Shown here: in pieces, positions 29,978-41,280 of the stretch
How positions within the stretch are numbered: the first letter of the stretch is position 1
Layout of the letters: every line of letters starts with the position of its first letter
DNA from: Portulaca oleracea
Lineage: Eukaryota > Streptophyta > Magnoliopsida > Caryophyllales > Portulacaceae
Direction of reading: 5' to 3'
DNA length: 64,000 nt
Assembly (NCBI GenBank): GCA_029582165.1
Contig: CM055877.1
Coordinates: forward strand, 6,067,855-6,131,854
Notes under the pieces: generated by a model
The model's database searches: none
The model's input: only the letters and a program-made list of their open reading frames with translations
Told to the model about the DNA's origin: nothing
Translations under genes and position numbers: made by a program

Positions 29978-30220
29978 GATAGTGTTCTTTTGTTGATTAA
30001 GGTTGATTATAATTCACTATACTATTCGATATTTTTTTTCACTATATGAATATATCTCATCACTTTCTCCTTTACTTTTCACTTTTTATCTCCCCACCTA
30101 CCACATTAACCATATTTTCCACAAATTTTACTATACTATTCCATATCTTACTACACTTCCCACAATTTTATCACACTGCATCATTTTTGCATCTTATTAA
30201 CCGCACAAAATAATAGAGCC
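29978..30220. mobile_element. Harbinger-type MITE (worn copy)
   Basis: Left end GTGTTCTTTTGTTGATT and right end ACCGCACAAAATAATAGAGCC followed by TAA. The internal CCACATTAACC and CCACAATTTTATC-like units match the family. The left site duplication is not clear. Confidence 0.45.
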
Positions 30221-30273
30221 TAAAAGTCACGTTCATTTTTGTTGTAGGGTAAGTAATTAAGTAGATAAAATAT

Positions 30274-30527
30274 GCTTTGTTCTTTTATACAGTGTGGTAG
30301 TAGTGTGGTAGAACTTGAAAAAGTTGGTGAACTGTGGTGAAAGTTGTGGTAAATAAGATATATGCGAAGAGTAAATGTAAAAAGGAGACGAGAAAAGTAA
30401 AAAGTGAGAAAAGTGGGAAGATATATTAGTAATGATTGTGGTATGGCGTGGTGAAATGTGATAGAAATTAAAGAGTGCAATACGATGTGATACTGTACCA
30501 CAATCTACCGCATAAAAAAACGGAGCC
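30274..30527. mobile_element. Harbinger-type MITE
   Basis: Left end CTTTGTTCTTTTATACAGTG, right end CTACCGCATAAAAAAACGGAGCC followed by TTA. The GTGTGGTAG and GTGGTGAAAG internal units are typical of this family. Confidence 0.65.
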
Positions 30528-31345
30528 TTAATATATTGTAGAGAATGTGAAACAAAGCGGATGAGTTTGATAAAGTGAGAAACTGCAAATAAGATGGATA
30601 AAAGTGGAAAAAAATTATTATTTATAATAATTTTTAATAAATTATTGTGAGGAAGGAAAATTACTTATTAAATATATGAATTTTTAAATATATATTATAT
30701 GTAATGGTAAATATGGTGAGAATAAGTGATGTAGCAAAGGTGGCAAAGTGTTATAGTGTAGAGAAACTTAACCTTATTGTAAAAAATAACATGCTTAAAT
30801 ATTTTACTATTTTTTAATTGATTATCTTTTACTAATATTTTGTCAAAAAAATCATCACTTTATACTCTAATGATAGTGTTTTCTATTAGGAATTTAATGG
30901 TCTTAGTTTTACACAATCGAATATTGTGTATGTAATATGTTAAGAAATCAATGTTTAAAATTTTTAAAGTTTAACTGACACATTAATATGTGTAACAAGT
31001 AAAATGGAAAGGAGACAAAACTCTCCTAGTATTTGTATTTTTTTAAAGATGTGTAGAGAAGGTAGAGTCGTGTGCAACCAGTGTTACCAAAATGTAATCG
31101 TTGGTCGGTAATTACCCCACCTTTCTCGGTTCCACCTTATTTAGGTAGGTTTAATATTAGGAGAAGTATTTCTTTTATGGTGCATTTGATTCTTTTCCTG
31201 CAAAATGTTTCCTGAGAAATTTTTCCTCGGGAGAGTTTTTCCTAGGATTTTTTTTTCGAAGAAAGAATAATTTACAGTGTTTGGTCTATATTTGTAAACA
31301 TGGGAAAGTTTGTTTGAAATGTCCAAACTACCCTTATATATATTG
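30528..31345. other. Gene-free AT-rich spacer
   Basis: No coding sequence is recognised. From about 31160 the sequence TTTCCTGAGAAATTTTTCC and similar motifs resemble those at 31640-31830, suggesting a worn inverted-repeat element interrupted by the Stowaway MITE at 31346. Confidence 0.4.
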
Positions 31346-31603
31346 CTCCCTCCATTCCATATTAATTGTCACCTTGTTGACTGTTACAGTCTTCAATATC
31401 ATTCTTTTATTGATAATTTCTTAAATGATAGTTTATGAAGAATTGTAATATTATGCTTTTATAATTGTATTTTTCGTTACATATATAATGGTGGTAATTT
31501 TATATAACAAGTCATTATGTACATTAAAGAATTTATGGTAAAAATTTTTTAAAGTTTGACTGCACAATTTTCAAATATGATGATTAATATGGAACAGAAA
31601 GAG
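31346..31603. mobile_element. Stowaway-type MITE
   Basis: Starts CTCCCTCCATTCCATATTAA and ends AATATGGAACAGAAAGAG followed by TA. It closely resembles the copies at 7462 and 42025 internally (GTTGACTGTTACAG, TTGACTGCACAATTTTC). Confidence 0.75.
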
Positions 31604-32645
31604 TAATTTTCTTATAAAATAATTTTTAGAGGTATTTTGGGAAGTAAAATTATAAAACTTTCCATTTTCCATGAGAAATTTTTTTTCCCAAGTTCTCCAT
31701 GGAAAAATTTTCCATCTATCTTGAAAAAATAATGAGACCCACTCCAAAATTTTTCTCCATTCACTCCATAAACAAACGTGATAAAATTTGATCAAGTAAC
31801 AATCGCAACCAAACACTACCAAGAAATGTTAAAAAGCGTTGGTAAGGGAGGTTGGACGACCCAATATTAGATTTTAGCATTTTTCTTATTTCATTTTCCG
31901 TAATAAATTCATTGGATTGACATGTAATAAGGATTAATGGATTACTATTGTTTATCATTGTAAAAAAATACTAGTAATAAAAGTACATAAATAAGTGGGG
32001 TCCGGTGTTTTGGGAGCTGGTGGTCAAGCTTACCTTTTGAAGGCAACGACCGTTTCTTTTCTAGTTTTTTTTTCTTCTTCTTCTTTTTTTCTTTTTTTTT
32101 TTCCGTTTGTCCTTCTAGCTCTACAACGAGTTCTTGCTGAAGCTGACTTGGCAGCTACCTTTTTGATGTATTCCTAAAGTGCCCTTTACTTGCCTTGTGC
32201 TTTTGTTGCTTGACTAGTTCAAAAGGAGGAAGTGTAATTTGATTAGGCTATGTTCTTTTAAGGCCATGGAAATTTCATGGTATCATGTGTTTGGTAATTA
32301 ATTACCGAAAGTTACTGATTGTTATCGAAAGTTATCAAAAGTTACCAAAATCTATCAAAAAAAATTAACATTTATTTATCAAACATATTAGACTGTCATA
32401 TTTTTAATACTTATCAAAAGTTTACTCATATCAAAAGTTACCAAAAATTATCAAAAGTTACCAAAAATTACCAAAATTCAACATTTACCATACCACAACT
32501 TACCTACCAAATTTACAGGCCCTAAGTCCATTACCCTAAATTTAATACCCCTATTTAATTCAAAATTAATTTTAAAATACCTTCGTTTTACATATTTGAT
32601 ACTATTTTTATCTCAATTTATCAATTCTACTTTATCTAATCATTA
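31604..32645. other. Gene-free spacer with repeat remnants
   Basis: No gene is seen. At 31995-32110 there is a long T- and C-rich stretch. At 32250-32520 short AAAGTTACC/AAAAGTTATC-like repeats with TTACCAAA motifs look like a degenerate MITE ending near AAATTTACAGGCCC. Confidence 0.4.
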
Positions 32646-33092
32646 CTCCCTCCGACTCATATTAATTGACATTTTAACTAACTTATTTTGTCCCAAAATA
32701 ATTGTCATTTCCTATTCCCAATAACTAATTCAATTATTTTACATTATTTATTAGAGAGAAAAGCCAAATACAATTGATATTTGGTACTCCCTCCGTTCTT
32801 TTTTAACTGTCATTTACGATTTTTTGTGTCAATTTTTAATCAATAATTTCTAATATAAAACTTTTATAGAAAAATATAATATTATACTTTTTTAATAGTA
32901 TTTTTTATTATGAATCTAATGATATCAATTTTGTATGATGAATCATTATACAAATTAAGATATTAAAGGTCAAAGTTTTTGCCACAATTCCCTAGGCGAC
33001 AGATAAAACAAAACGGAGGTAGTAGTTATTATAGTTATATATTGGTATGTGTGAAAATTTAAATTCCGTCAATTAATTTGGGACAGAGGGAG
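32646..33092. mobile_element. Stowaway-type MITE interrupted by a second MITE
   Basis: Outer ends CTCCCTCCGACTCATATTAA (32646) and AATTTGGGACAGAGGGAG (to 33092), each bordered by TA. Its middle is split by a complete element of the same superfamily at 32787-33022. Confidence 0.75.
32787..33022. mobile_element. Inner Stowaway-type MITE nested in 32646-33092
   Basis: Ends CTCCCTCCGTTCTTTTTTAACTG and AAAACGGAGGTAG, with TA at 32785-32786 and 33023-33024. The inner element is a different subfamily from the outer one. Confidence 0.75.
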
Positions 33093-33447
33093 TATTAATT
33101 TAGAGTTCTCGGATATAAATGTTATTAAACTATGTAAAAATGATAAAATTGTCACTCAAAAAATATGTTATGAAATTGTCATTAATTTATATTTATGGTG
33201 ATAAAATTGTCATTTTACCGGATGAAAACTTGTTATAGCCGATTATAAATATATTAAAGGGGGTTTATGGTTAAATTAATAATTAGTTACTCCCCTCCCT
33301 CCCTCAATTACCTAAATAATTTACCCAACCCATTTTTTTATTGTGTAAATTGACATACCCCTCCCCCAACCCCATCTTCTTCTTCCTTCATCCCTCCCTA
33401 TTTCCACGTGACTATTCATTCTCCATGTTGAGAACCATGCCAAGGGA

Positions 33448-33710
33448 TTAACATGTATTATCAGAATAGGGGAAGTTCAAGCGGGAATTTGAGTCGTAAA
33501 AGGCACATGTCGTCGCGTTGTATACCAACGCGACATTCCAATAGTTTTGGAAGGTTCCGAGTCGGAGGCGGCAACCACATTTGGGAGCCCTAGTTTCTGA
33601 CACCCAACTCCCCCAAACCCTCTGTCTCACCCCCTGTATTTGCACCTAGAATTCTCGGGGCCGTCTTTGCCCTTCATGCAACCCTTCTTCGATCCTTTCG
33701 CCGGAACTTT
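33448..33710 (-). pseudogene. DREB2-type AP2/ERF fragment inside the MULE
   Basis: On the minus strand the sequence reads KVPAKGSKKGCMKGKDG then PENSRCKYRG, the segment that precedes the AP2 domain in DREB2 proteins. After a one-base loss in the G-run (33630-33634) the AP2 domain continues in another frame: GVRQRVWGSWVSE, CRLRLGTF, then a worn stretch and SRLNFPYSD, ending in TAA at 33448-33450. DREB2 proteins are drought and heat transcription factors that bind DRE elements. Conserved AP2 positions (RGVRQR, WV-E, LGTF, LNFP) are present, but the central alanine-rich helix is changed (VALVYNATTCAFYD). No N-terminal or activation region is seen, so this is a dead captured fragment. Confidence 0.85.
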
Positions 33711-33759
33711 CTGGAGCGTGTGTGTGGAGGGAGATTAATGAAATAGCTTGAGTTGATGT

Positions 33760-34640
33760 TAGGTTGAGGAGATGAGAGAAACTCAATGAAAACCCATGAC
33801 CATTGAGATGAGAATGATGCAAAACTCAATCATCCATGCTTGATATCATAAGAATAGCCTTGAACTTGAATAATAACAGGAAAGAGTAACCAAAATCAAC
33901 CAAAAACATTAACCTTGAACACCAAATGAGATTTGATATGAACTTGGATAAAGGTTGGACCACCACCAAAAGCCTAACACCCCACCATGACCATCATAAA
34001 GGAGAAATCCACCAAATGATCAATAAAGGAATGACTTGCTAACACCACCATTAACAAATGGATAAAGTAAAAACAAGATTTTTGAGAGAAAACAGGAGAG
34101 AAAACCCTAACAATGCATTAGTATATCATTCATCAACATAATCTGCCTAGAAAAGAGTGCTAACCAAGTATTTATACTAGGGGAAAAACATAATCAAAAC
34201 ACAGCGTTTAATAAGCGAAATACACGAAACAGCAGAGTCGTCGCGGGCGCGACAGCCCTCTGCCCCGAACACTCATTCGTTTGCCGACGTGTGTCGCGGG
34301 TGCGACGGACTTCTGCCCCAAACGACCATTGTCTGTCGTGGTGTGTCGCTGGGCGCTACCGGACGAGTCACGGGCGCGACACCCTGGCCAGTGAGAGGTC
34401 GCGGGCGCGACGGAACCTGTCTTGGGCGCGACGTGTCGCTGTTGCAGGCGCTGCTTCCTCCTTGAACCTTATTGAACTGGAGCACTTCTGAGCCTCGACA
34501 CTCTTAATTTTCGGGACGGCCCAGCCTAGTCCCACGCCCTCCGGGTCGAAAGCAAGTCCCGAGCCTCTCCAAGTTCGGCCAATGGGCAACTCGCCTAAAC
34601 CAGTCCAACGTGACACTCACTACCCCACCCTTTATAAAGG
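33760..34640 (-). repeat. LTR-like block inside the MULE, with GTCGCGGGCGCGAC palindromes
   Basis: Read on the minus strand there is a TATA box (TAGTATAAATACTTGG, about 34168-34183) preceded by a GC-rich array of palindromic GTCGCG/CGCGAC units at about 34233-34440. This promoter-like layout and the array resemble retrotransposon LTRs. LTR ends and a site duplication were not found, so it may be a truncated piece. Confidence 0.35.
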
Positions 34641-34815
34641 TGTAACGGTTCGTTTTTTAAAAAGAGAACGGTCGGGTGGGTTTCGCGCGAGAATGCCGGG
34701 TCGGGATTTCCTTCCTCGTGTCACTTTTCGCAAACTCGGCTAAGGAAGCTCGGGATTTCCTTCCTAGTGTCACTACCCCACCCTTTATAAAGGTGTCACT
34801 TTTCGCAAACACGGT
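34617..34815. repeat. Short direct repeats inside the MULE
   Basis: The sequence CACTACCCCACCCTTTATAAAGG occurs at about 34618 and again at about 34772 (CTACCCCACCCTTTATAAAGG shared). GGGATTTCCTTCCT and CACTTTTCGCAAAC are each present twice in between. The pattern suggests local duplication. Confidence 0.7.
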
Positions 34816-35369
34816 CCACTTTCCATGTCGCCTTTCCTTCTACCGTCTCGCCGACAACGACAGTGTTTTCTTCGGCAATCTTATGCCACTTCGCGATGCC
34901 ACATCTCCAAGTGATGCCAGAGCAAGAAAAGTCAATGTTGGTTTTTGTGAGGAATTAGGGTTTCTTGAACCAAATATTGAAGAAAGAGAGGAAAAACCCT
35001 AATTTTTGGGCATGGAACAAAGAGGGAGAAGGTGTGGTTGTGGTGGACGAAGCAGGGGAAATGGGAGGGCTGAAGGAAGAAGAAGATGGGGTTAGGGGGA
35101 GGGGTCTGTCGATTTACACAGTAAAGAAAAGGGGTTGGGTAAATTAATTAGGTAATTGAGAGAGAGAGGGTAACTAATTATTAATTCAATTATAAACCCC
35201 TTTAATATATTTATGACCCGTTATAATAAGTTTTCATCCAGTAAAGTGACAATTTTGTCATCATAAACATAAATTAATGACAATTTACTAATATATTTTT
35301 TTTCGGGTGACAATTTTGCTATTTTTACATAGTTTAGTGTCATTTTTATCTGAGAACTCTGTTAATCTA

Positions 35370-36205
35370 AAAAATAGACTCGTAATAATAAGAAGTATGC
35401 TCCATTTTATGAAGATTAACTTGATAGGCATAAACTTTTTAAGGTTATTAGACAATAACATTGGAGACTAATTTTTTGGATTTCACAAAAATAAACATTG
35501 ATGATATTTTATATTGATAGTACATCATCAACTTAATTAGATTGAGAATCATTCTACTGCTAACGTAGTAACATGAAAGGCAATCCATATATAATCATCA
35601 ACTTTAACATACTTTTTGCAATTGATTACTAGATGCTAAATATCCATGTTATTTCTGCCATAATATCTGCACTATCCATATTTATCTATATTATTCACAC
35701 CATTTATTTACGTCGTTACTCTTTACTTACAACACATGACACATCTCCTTAAATTATTATAATAAAGAAAAAAATTCATGTATTTAATAAGTGATATGAC
35801 TGTTGTAACTTGTTTTACTTACAATACTTATTAAAATTTTATTAAAAATTATAAATAATTTTTTGCTTTTATCCACTCTATCCACATTTTACCAATATAT
35901 TCATACTGTGCACATTATCAGCAACTTATCAATTCATCATCCAAACCTGGGTCATGTTCTTTTGCGATTTGCAAATAACAAGGTATACTTTGCATTGACC
36001 GTAAACTGAATTATCCAAAGTCTAAACAACTATTTTCTCTATTAATTGCCGCTTTTGTAAATTGTGTATTCAAATTTTAAATTTTTTACCATAAATTTGT
36101 CAATATATACAATGAGTTGTTATATAATATTATTATCATCATATTTTTAACGTAAAACACGATAATAAAAATATAACATTTCAATTGTTAATAATATATT
36201 ATATA
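35370..36205. other. Gene-free AT-rich spacer
   Basis: No coding sequence or clear element ends. Around 36010-36200 the sequence resembles Stowaway interiors (ATTTTTTACCATAAATTTGTC, ATATATTATATACTCC), so a worn copy may be present. Confidence 0.35.
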
Positions 36206-36490
36206 CTCCCTCCTTCCCATTTTATTTGTCACTTAAAACATGATTCCAAAAACCAATAAAACTTTCAATTTGCATTAATTTGCATTTTGGAAATAAGAAA
36301 AAGTTGAATAAAATGGTGAATAAAAAAGAAAAATGGTGAATAATAAAGAAAAATGGTGAATAAAAGAGAAAAGTTGAAAAAAAATGTATAATTTGATAAA
36401 TTAGTAATTAATGTGTTATTGAAATTATAATGTGACAGATATTATGTGAAAAAAGAAAGTTAATTAAAGTTACAGATAAGATGGGAAACA
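36206..36490. mobile_element. Stowaway-type MITE, second subfamily, right end worn
   Basis: Starts CTCCCTCCTTCCCATTTTATTTG after TA. It contains AAATGGTGAATAAAAAAGAAA repeats and ends near AGATAAGATGGGAAACATG. It is the same subfamily as 43045-43326. Confidence 0.65.
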
Positions 36491-37807
36491 TGAAATATAA
36501 AATTATCAATAAAATAATGATATTGAGAAAATGATGAAAGTCAAAACTAACAGTATAAGTGAATAATTAAAGGGAAGGGCAAATTTGGAAAACAAAAGTG
36601 GCTGACGACACGGACTGACGCCCTATGATTTCGCGCCGCAGTACGCGTTAATTCATAATCCTTTTCTTTTTTTCTTTTTTTCTTTTTTCTAAATTTTTTT
36701 AATACTTTCTGACCATACATTTTGACAGATTTTCAAGAGACGGCCTTGGTCCAGTTTCAGAGAAATAAAAAGACAAACAAAGCCATTTAAAATAATAGAG
36801 AAAATAATTAAAAAAGAAACACAAAAATAAATAAATAAAACAAAGATAAAATTAAATAAAACAATTGACATTGATTGATTGATCATTAGTCAGTACTGCC
36901 CCTCTTCATATTATTTGGTCTTTTTTAAAATTATATAGCCAAATTTATAAATTTTTGATTATTAATTTTTCAAAATGTATAATAATTTATTAAATAAAAT
37001 TATTAACAAATAATTATGATCCTTAAAAATATAATATTATAATTATTAATAAATATAATATTATATAGATTTATCAATCAAATCGTGAAAAGCAGGTGGT
37101 GAGTACTCGATAGTGCGTGGGTCTTGACTCCTTCAGCGCGTGAAGAAGAATTTGTTGGATTGTGTGCAGCAGGAACACCCGGGGACGGTGGAGACGGGTT
37201 TTGATCAACGGTGATCGCGGCCCCAAGCTCATGATTGGATTGGCACTCAGGTTAATTATATAATGGACCTACTCCCATGTTCTAGACTTCGCTTCCCATT
37301 TGCCAATTAACAAATTATAATGCCTTCACTTTTTCACGTCCACATCAATATTGAAAATCTTTTGGAGATCATATTTTCATGTGTCTAGGATCTTATTAGA
37401 CATTTTGGATTTGAATTTTATGCATAGAAACTAGAAAGTAGAAGCTAATGAAATTGTACAATATTTTATTAATAAAAATTAAATATTTTGAAAAAAATAA
37501 ATGAAAAAATTATAGGCGTTGGAAAAAGTTAATTGATTTGAGATTAAAATAATATTATTGAAATTTCTTTTTGATTTAAAATGTTGTTTTTGGTTTGGAT
37601 GCTTTTTAGGGAGTTGGGTTAGTTTATGTTAGATCGATAAAGATAAATTAAATTAAGTTAGGTTAAGTTAAGTTAGTTAGGTTTAACCAAGTAAAAACAT
37701 GACCTTAAAAGAAAGTTAATAGCTTTACCAATAGTTATTTTGTTCATTAGTGGGCAACATATAATGCCCTGGCCTAGCCCCCTTTCAGGTAATGGATATT
37801 TGAATAA
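36491..37807. other. Gene-free spacer
   Basis: Mostly AT-rich. A more GC-balanced patch at 36600-36650 and 37085-37260 (for example GGAACACCCGGGGACGGTGGAGACGG) stands out but has no ORF of note. A TTAGGTTAAGTTAAGTTAG-like simple repeat is at about 37650-37685. Confidence 0.35.
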
Positions 37808-38371
37808 GGCCCCGTCCTTTTATATGGTTGGTTGCGGTATGGTAATGGTGCAGTGCGGTAGAATTTGAAAAAGTGTGGTGAATTGTACTCCCTCCATTCT
37901 TTAATAATTGTCACTTTAGAGTTTTAGGAAAATTTTAAGAAAATGGTAATGAGACGGATTATTATATTGGAAATGGTAAAAGTAATAGTTAAATTTTTAT
38001 TTTAGTTATATAATTGTATTGAGAATTATAAAAGTAAGAGGTAAATTTGAAAATTTATCATTAATGTTGCATTGAAATTGTAAAGTGACTGATATTGTGG
38101 AAAATAGAAAATTGATCAAAGTGACAGATATTGAGGAATGAAGGGAGTAGTAAGTTGTGGTGAATTGTGGTGAAACTTATGGTAGGTGGGGTAAGTGAGG
38201 ACCAAAAATGTAAAAAGTAGACGAGAAAAGTGAGAATAGAGAAAAAATGAAGAGATATATTAGTAATGATTGTGATATGGTGTGGTGAAGTGTGATGAAG
38301 TGTGATAAAAATTAAAGAGTTACGGTACGGTGTGGTAAGACACCGTGATCTGCCGTGTAAAAAAAGGGGTC
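37808..38371. mobile_element. Harbinger-type MITE interrupted by a Stowaway-type MITE
   Basis: Ends GGCCCCGTCCTTTTATATGG and CCGTGTAAAAAAAGGGGTC are flanked by TAA on both sides (37805-37807, 38372-38374). The Stowaway-type element 37888-38147 is inserted inside and splits the GTGTGGTGAATTGT internal repeats. Confidence 0.8.
37888..38147. mobile_element. Stowaway-type MITE nested in the Harbinger-type MITE
   Basis: Ends CTCCCTCCATTCTTTAATAATTG and ATTGAGGAATGAAGGGAG, with TA at 37886-37887 and 38148-38149. Confidence 0.8.
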
Positions 38372-38745
38372 TAATTGTGAGGATTCATGAATTTATTTTA
38401 AGTTACTTTTAATGTATTTTATCCTTGCTCATAAATTGATTGGAAATTTTTTAAGAGCTCATCTGTCATACAACTACTCCACAACAATCATGCTTAGTAT
38501 AAACTTTTTAAGAGATATCCTATCTAAAAAGGGGATTCATTAGATCATATTTCTATTCATTTTAGCGTGGTTACAACTACGAAATTTTCAATTCATAAAT
38601 GTATTTTTGAAAACAAGACAAGGGTGAGCACTTGGATAGATGTGATCATCAAACTAATCAATACTAGTATCTTATTTATATAAAAATTGTAAGTTTTCAT
38701 TTTCAATGTGAAAAAGGGAATACATATTAAATTAGATTTTTAAAC

Positions 38746-39717
38746 GATGATATACTGAACTTTAAGGAGATAATTACATTTACCCTACCTGACATATGTG
38801 GTAATAATTTTTGCACACCCGACATTTGAAAAATAATTTTCACCCTACTTGACATTTAAGTGATTGTAAATTTAAACCACCTAGGATATATTATAATGGT
38901 TTTTTGTGGGATTTTCCGGCAAGTATTAAAAAAATGAATAGGAAGTGACATGTTTACCCTTGCTATTAATTCATAGTATTTTCAATTAAAAACGAAATTA
39001 CCTATTTACCCTTGTAGAAGACGACAGTGAGAAGAGTGGACTGATATATTTCTTTTTTAGATCGACAGTCTTTTCCCCCTTTTCCCACACAAAACAATTG
39101 AATGGTCAGTATTGTCATTTCAATCGCAATCTTAAGGGCAATTTGGTACTTTCACATAATTATATAGGGGTATTATTGTATTTTCATATCTCCGATGACA
39201 AGTTACCGGAATTTGACACAAAAAAACACTTTCACTAAATGTCAGGTAGGGTGAAAATTATTTCTCAAATGTCGGGTGTGCAAAAATTATTACCACATAT
39301 GTCAGGTAGGGTAAATGTAATTATCTCGAACTTTGAGAGTATATTGGACAATAATGCGTTAGAATTTTTATTTTGGACACTAATACACTGAACTTTGAAA
39401 CTATTGAATAATAATGCACCCGGAACAATTCCAATGGTAGGTGACTTGGTGGCGGTCCTCGTGGCCAGATGAGAAAATGACATGCCAAAAAGTTAATTTT
39501 GTCATGTAAAAAAGTACACATAAACAAGATAAATAATATATTTTTTATGAAAAAATGAAAAATGACACTTCAAAGTAAGACCGCCGCCATGTCAATCACC
39601 ATCGGAATTGATCCGGGTGCATTATTATCCAATACCCTCAAAGTTCAGTGTATTAGAGTCCAAAAAAAGTTTAATGCATTATTGTCCAATACCCAAAAAA
39701 TTCAGTGTATTATCATC
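38746..39717. mobile_element. Long-TIR element split by a second long-TIR element
   Basis: Left arm: GATGATATACTGAACTTT at 38746, then, after the inserted element, GAGAGTATATTGGACAATAATGC to GTGACTTGGTGGCGGTC (about 39328-39460). Right arm: GACCGCCGCCATGTCAATCACC to CAGTGTATTATCATC (about 39578-39717). Arms are about 150 bases and the loop is about 110 bases, without coding sequence. The ends and long arms suggest a Mutator-like foldback element; its own site duplication was not found. Confidence 0.7.
38767..39327. mobile_element. Mutator-like long-TIR MITE inserted in the left arm of 38746-39717
   Basis: Arms of about 100 bases: GAGATAATTACATTTACCC, CTACCTGACATATGTGG, TTTTTGCACACCCGACATTTG and TTTTCACCCTAC, mirrored at 39225-39327. 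Flanking sequence GAACTTTAAG (38757-38766) and GAACTTTGAG (39328-39337) differs at one of ten positions, matching the 9-11 base duplications of Mutator elements. No ORF is present. Confidence 0.8.
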
Positions 39718-41051
39718 CCATAATCCTACTAAATTAATCAAACTTATGTTATATGGAATTATGAGCATATATAAGAAGAAATGAGCCACAATGAGTATTT
39801 ACATAAATATATATAGATACAAAATTTTTCCATATTATATACCATCCTAATCGTGATCTATTAAAATGACCCAAAAATATTTGATTGATATATATTACCA
39901 TTAAAATAAATATTATTTCATAACAAGTTACATATATTAATCTATTTTCGATATTACATATATATAGTCCCATAGCACGATGAGCTAAAAAGTAAGAGAC
40001 AAGCAATTGTATATTAGTAATTTAGTATTACTTCTATGGATCATGCATTCATGGATGTGGAAGCGTGGAACCAACTATTTCATAAAACCAATACAAATAC
40101 AAACAATATTTATTTCAAAACTAACATCTTCAATATTCTTCATACCCTTAGGGTAGGTAAGTTGGACAATCAATGGACCAAAAAAAAAAAAGTTAAAATA
40201 ACCGACAAACTAACCTACATATGGTAACTTATACCGTATTATCTCTTCTTTTAAAAAAATGTATCGATCTAATTTAAAAAGTGCACACGTAAGGGTGTAA
40301 CCATCTCATCAAATCAATTATGAATAGATATATGCTAACCCATCTTCTATTTTAATATTTTATTATTTAATTAAATATTTAAATTGTTTTGTTTTAGTGT
40401 AAAAATCATATTATTATGTATTAAACTAACGTAAAATCGATGTGATATGTATGATATTAAATCATTATTTTACTTTTCAAAATTGATAAAAAATATAATA
40501 TATTTAACAGATAAAATTGATTTGATTATTGTGTCATTTATATCAGTTGATATAGGCATATAGCCAACAATAAATATTGTACCTCTTATAATTAATAATT
40601 GATCATAATTATAAAAAAATATCAAAAATCATAGTTAGTATTAATTGATAATTGATCATTTATATCAATAGAGAGGTAAGCACATTCGTACAAATTATTG
40701 CCCTTGATTATTACTCCGACCCTATTCTTTAGACGTGTAGGTAAGTAAGTTAGTTGGTAAGTTATGTAAGTTATATGAAAGTAGATAAGCTAGTAATTAA
40801 GGTTTTAAATTTACTATTTTTATGTAAAGGTAAGAAAAGTAGGAAAGAGTGTTGCATATAAAATTAGTAAAGTTACGTAAGTTAAATTTAATTTACATCA
40901 CAAAGGAAGAGGGTTGTCTTGTTTTATCTATCACCTTTATCTACGCGTAAGTTAAAACTTTGAAAATTTTGACAATGAATTTTTTTAAACTCAAATATAT
41001 AATATTTTATTTATATAGAAGATAATATCATTAAATTCATAATGAAAAACA
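39718..41051. other. Gene-free AT-rich spacer
   Basis: No gene or clear element is recognised. It contains AT-rich runs and several short TATATA-like stretches. Confidence 0.4.
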
Positions 41052-41280
41052 CTTTCTCCATTTCTCAATATTTGCCACCTTGGAATTGTGTAGTTAACTT
41101 ATAACAAATTTGATTGCAAATATAATATATGTAATGATTTGTTAAGTGAACTAATATCATTAGATTTATAGCGAAAATTATTTTCATAAAAGTATAATTT
41201 ATAACTATTCTTTGATAAAAATCTTGCATTGGAGACCATAGAAAGTCAAGAAAAACACATAATAAAGAATGAAGAGAGAG
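41052..41280. mobile_element. Worn Stowaway-type MITE
   Basis: Starts CTTTCTCCATTTCTCAATATT and ends ATAAAGAATGAAGAGAGAG. These are recognisable but degenerate family ends, without an intact TA duplication. Confidence 0.45.

Larger units (their letters stand above)
33103..35359. mobile_element. Mutator-like long-TIR element carrying host gene sequence (Pack-MULE)
   Basis: Imperfect inverted arms of about 310 bases (33103-33412 and 35050-35359) start GAGTTCTCGGATA and end TATCTGAGAACTC. Matching blocks include AAACTATGTAAAAAT, GGATGAAAACTT, ATAAATATATTAAAGG and CCCCATCTTCTTCTTCCTTCA. Flanks TATTAATTTA (33093-33102) and TGTTAATCTA (35360-35369) agree at 8 of 10 positions, a Mutator-size site duplication. 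Between the arms lie a DREB2-type AP2 fragment, an LTR-like block (about 33760-34640) and unassigned sequence. No transposase is present, so the element is non-autonomous. It is 2257 bases long and lies next to the MITE ending at 33092. Confidence 0.75.

Noticed and set aside
34676..35002. 108-codon plus-strand frame inside the Pack-MULE
   Set aside because: No domain recognised, and the frame overlaps local direct repeats; it could be another captured piece but cannot be supported.
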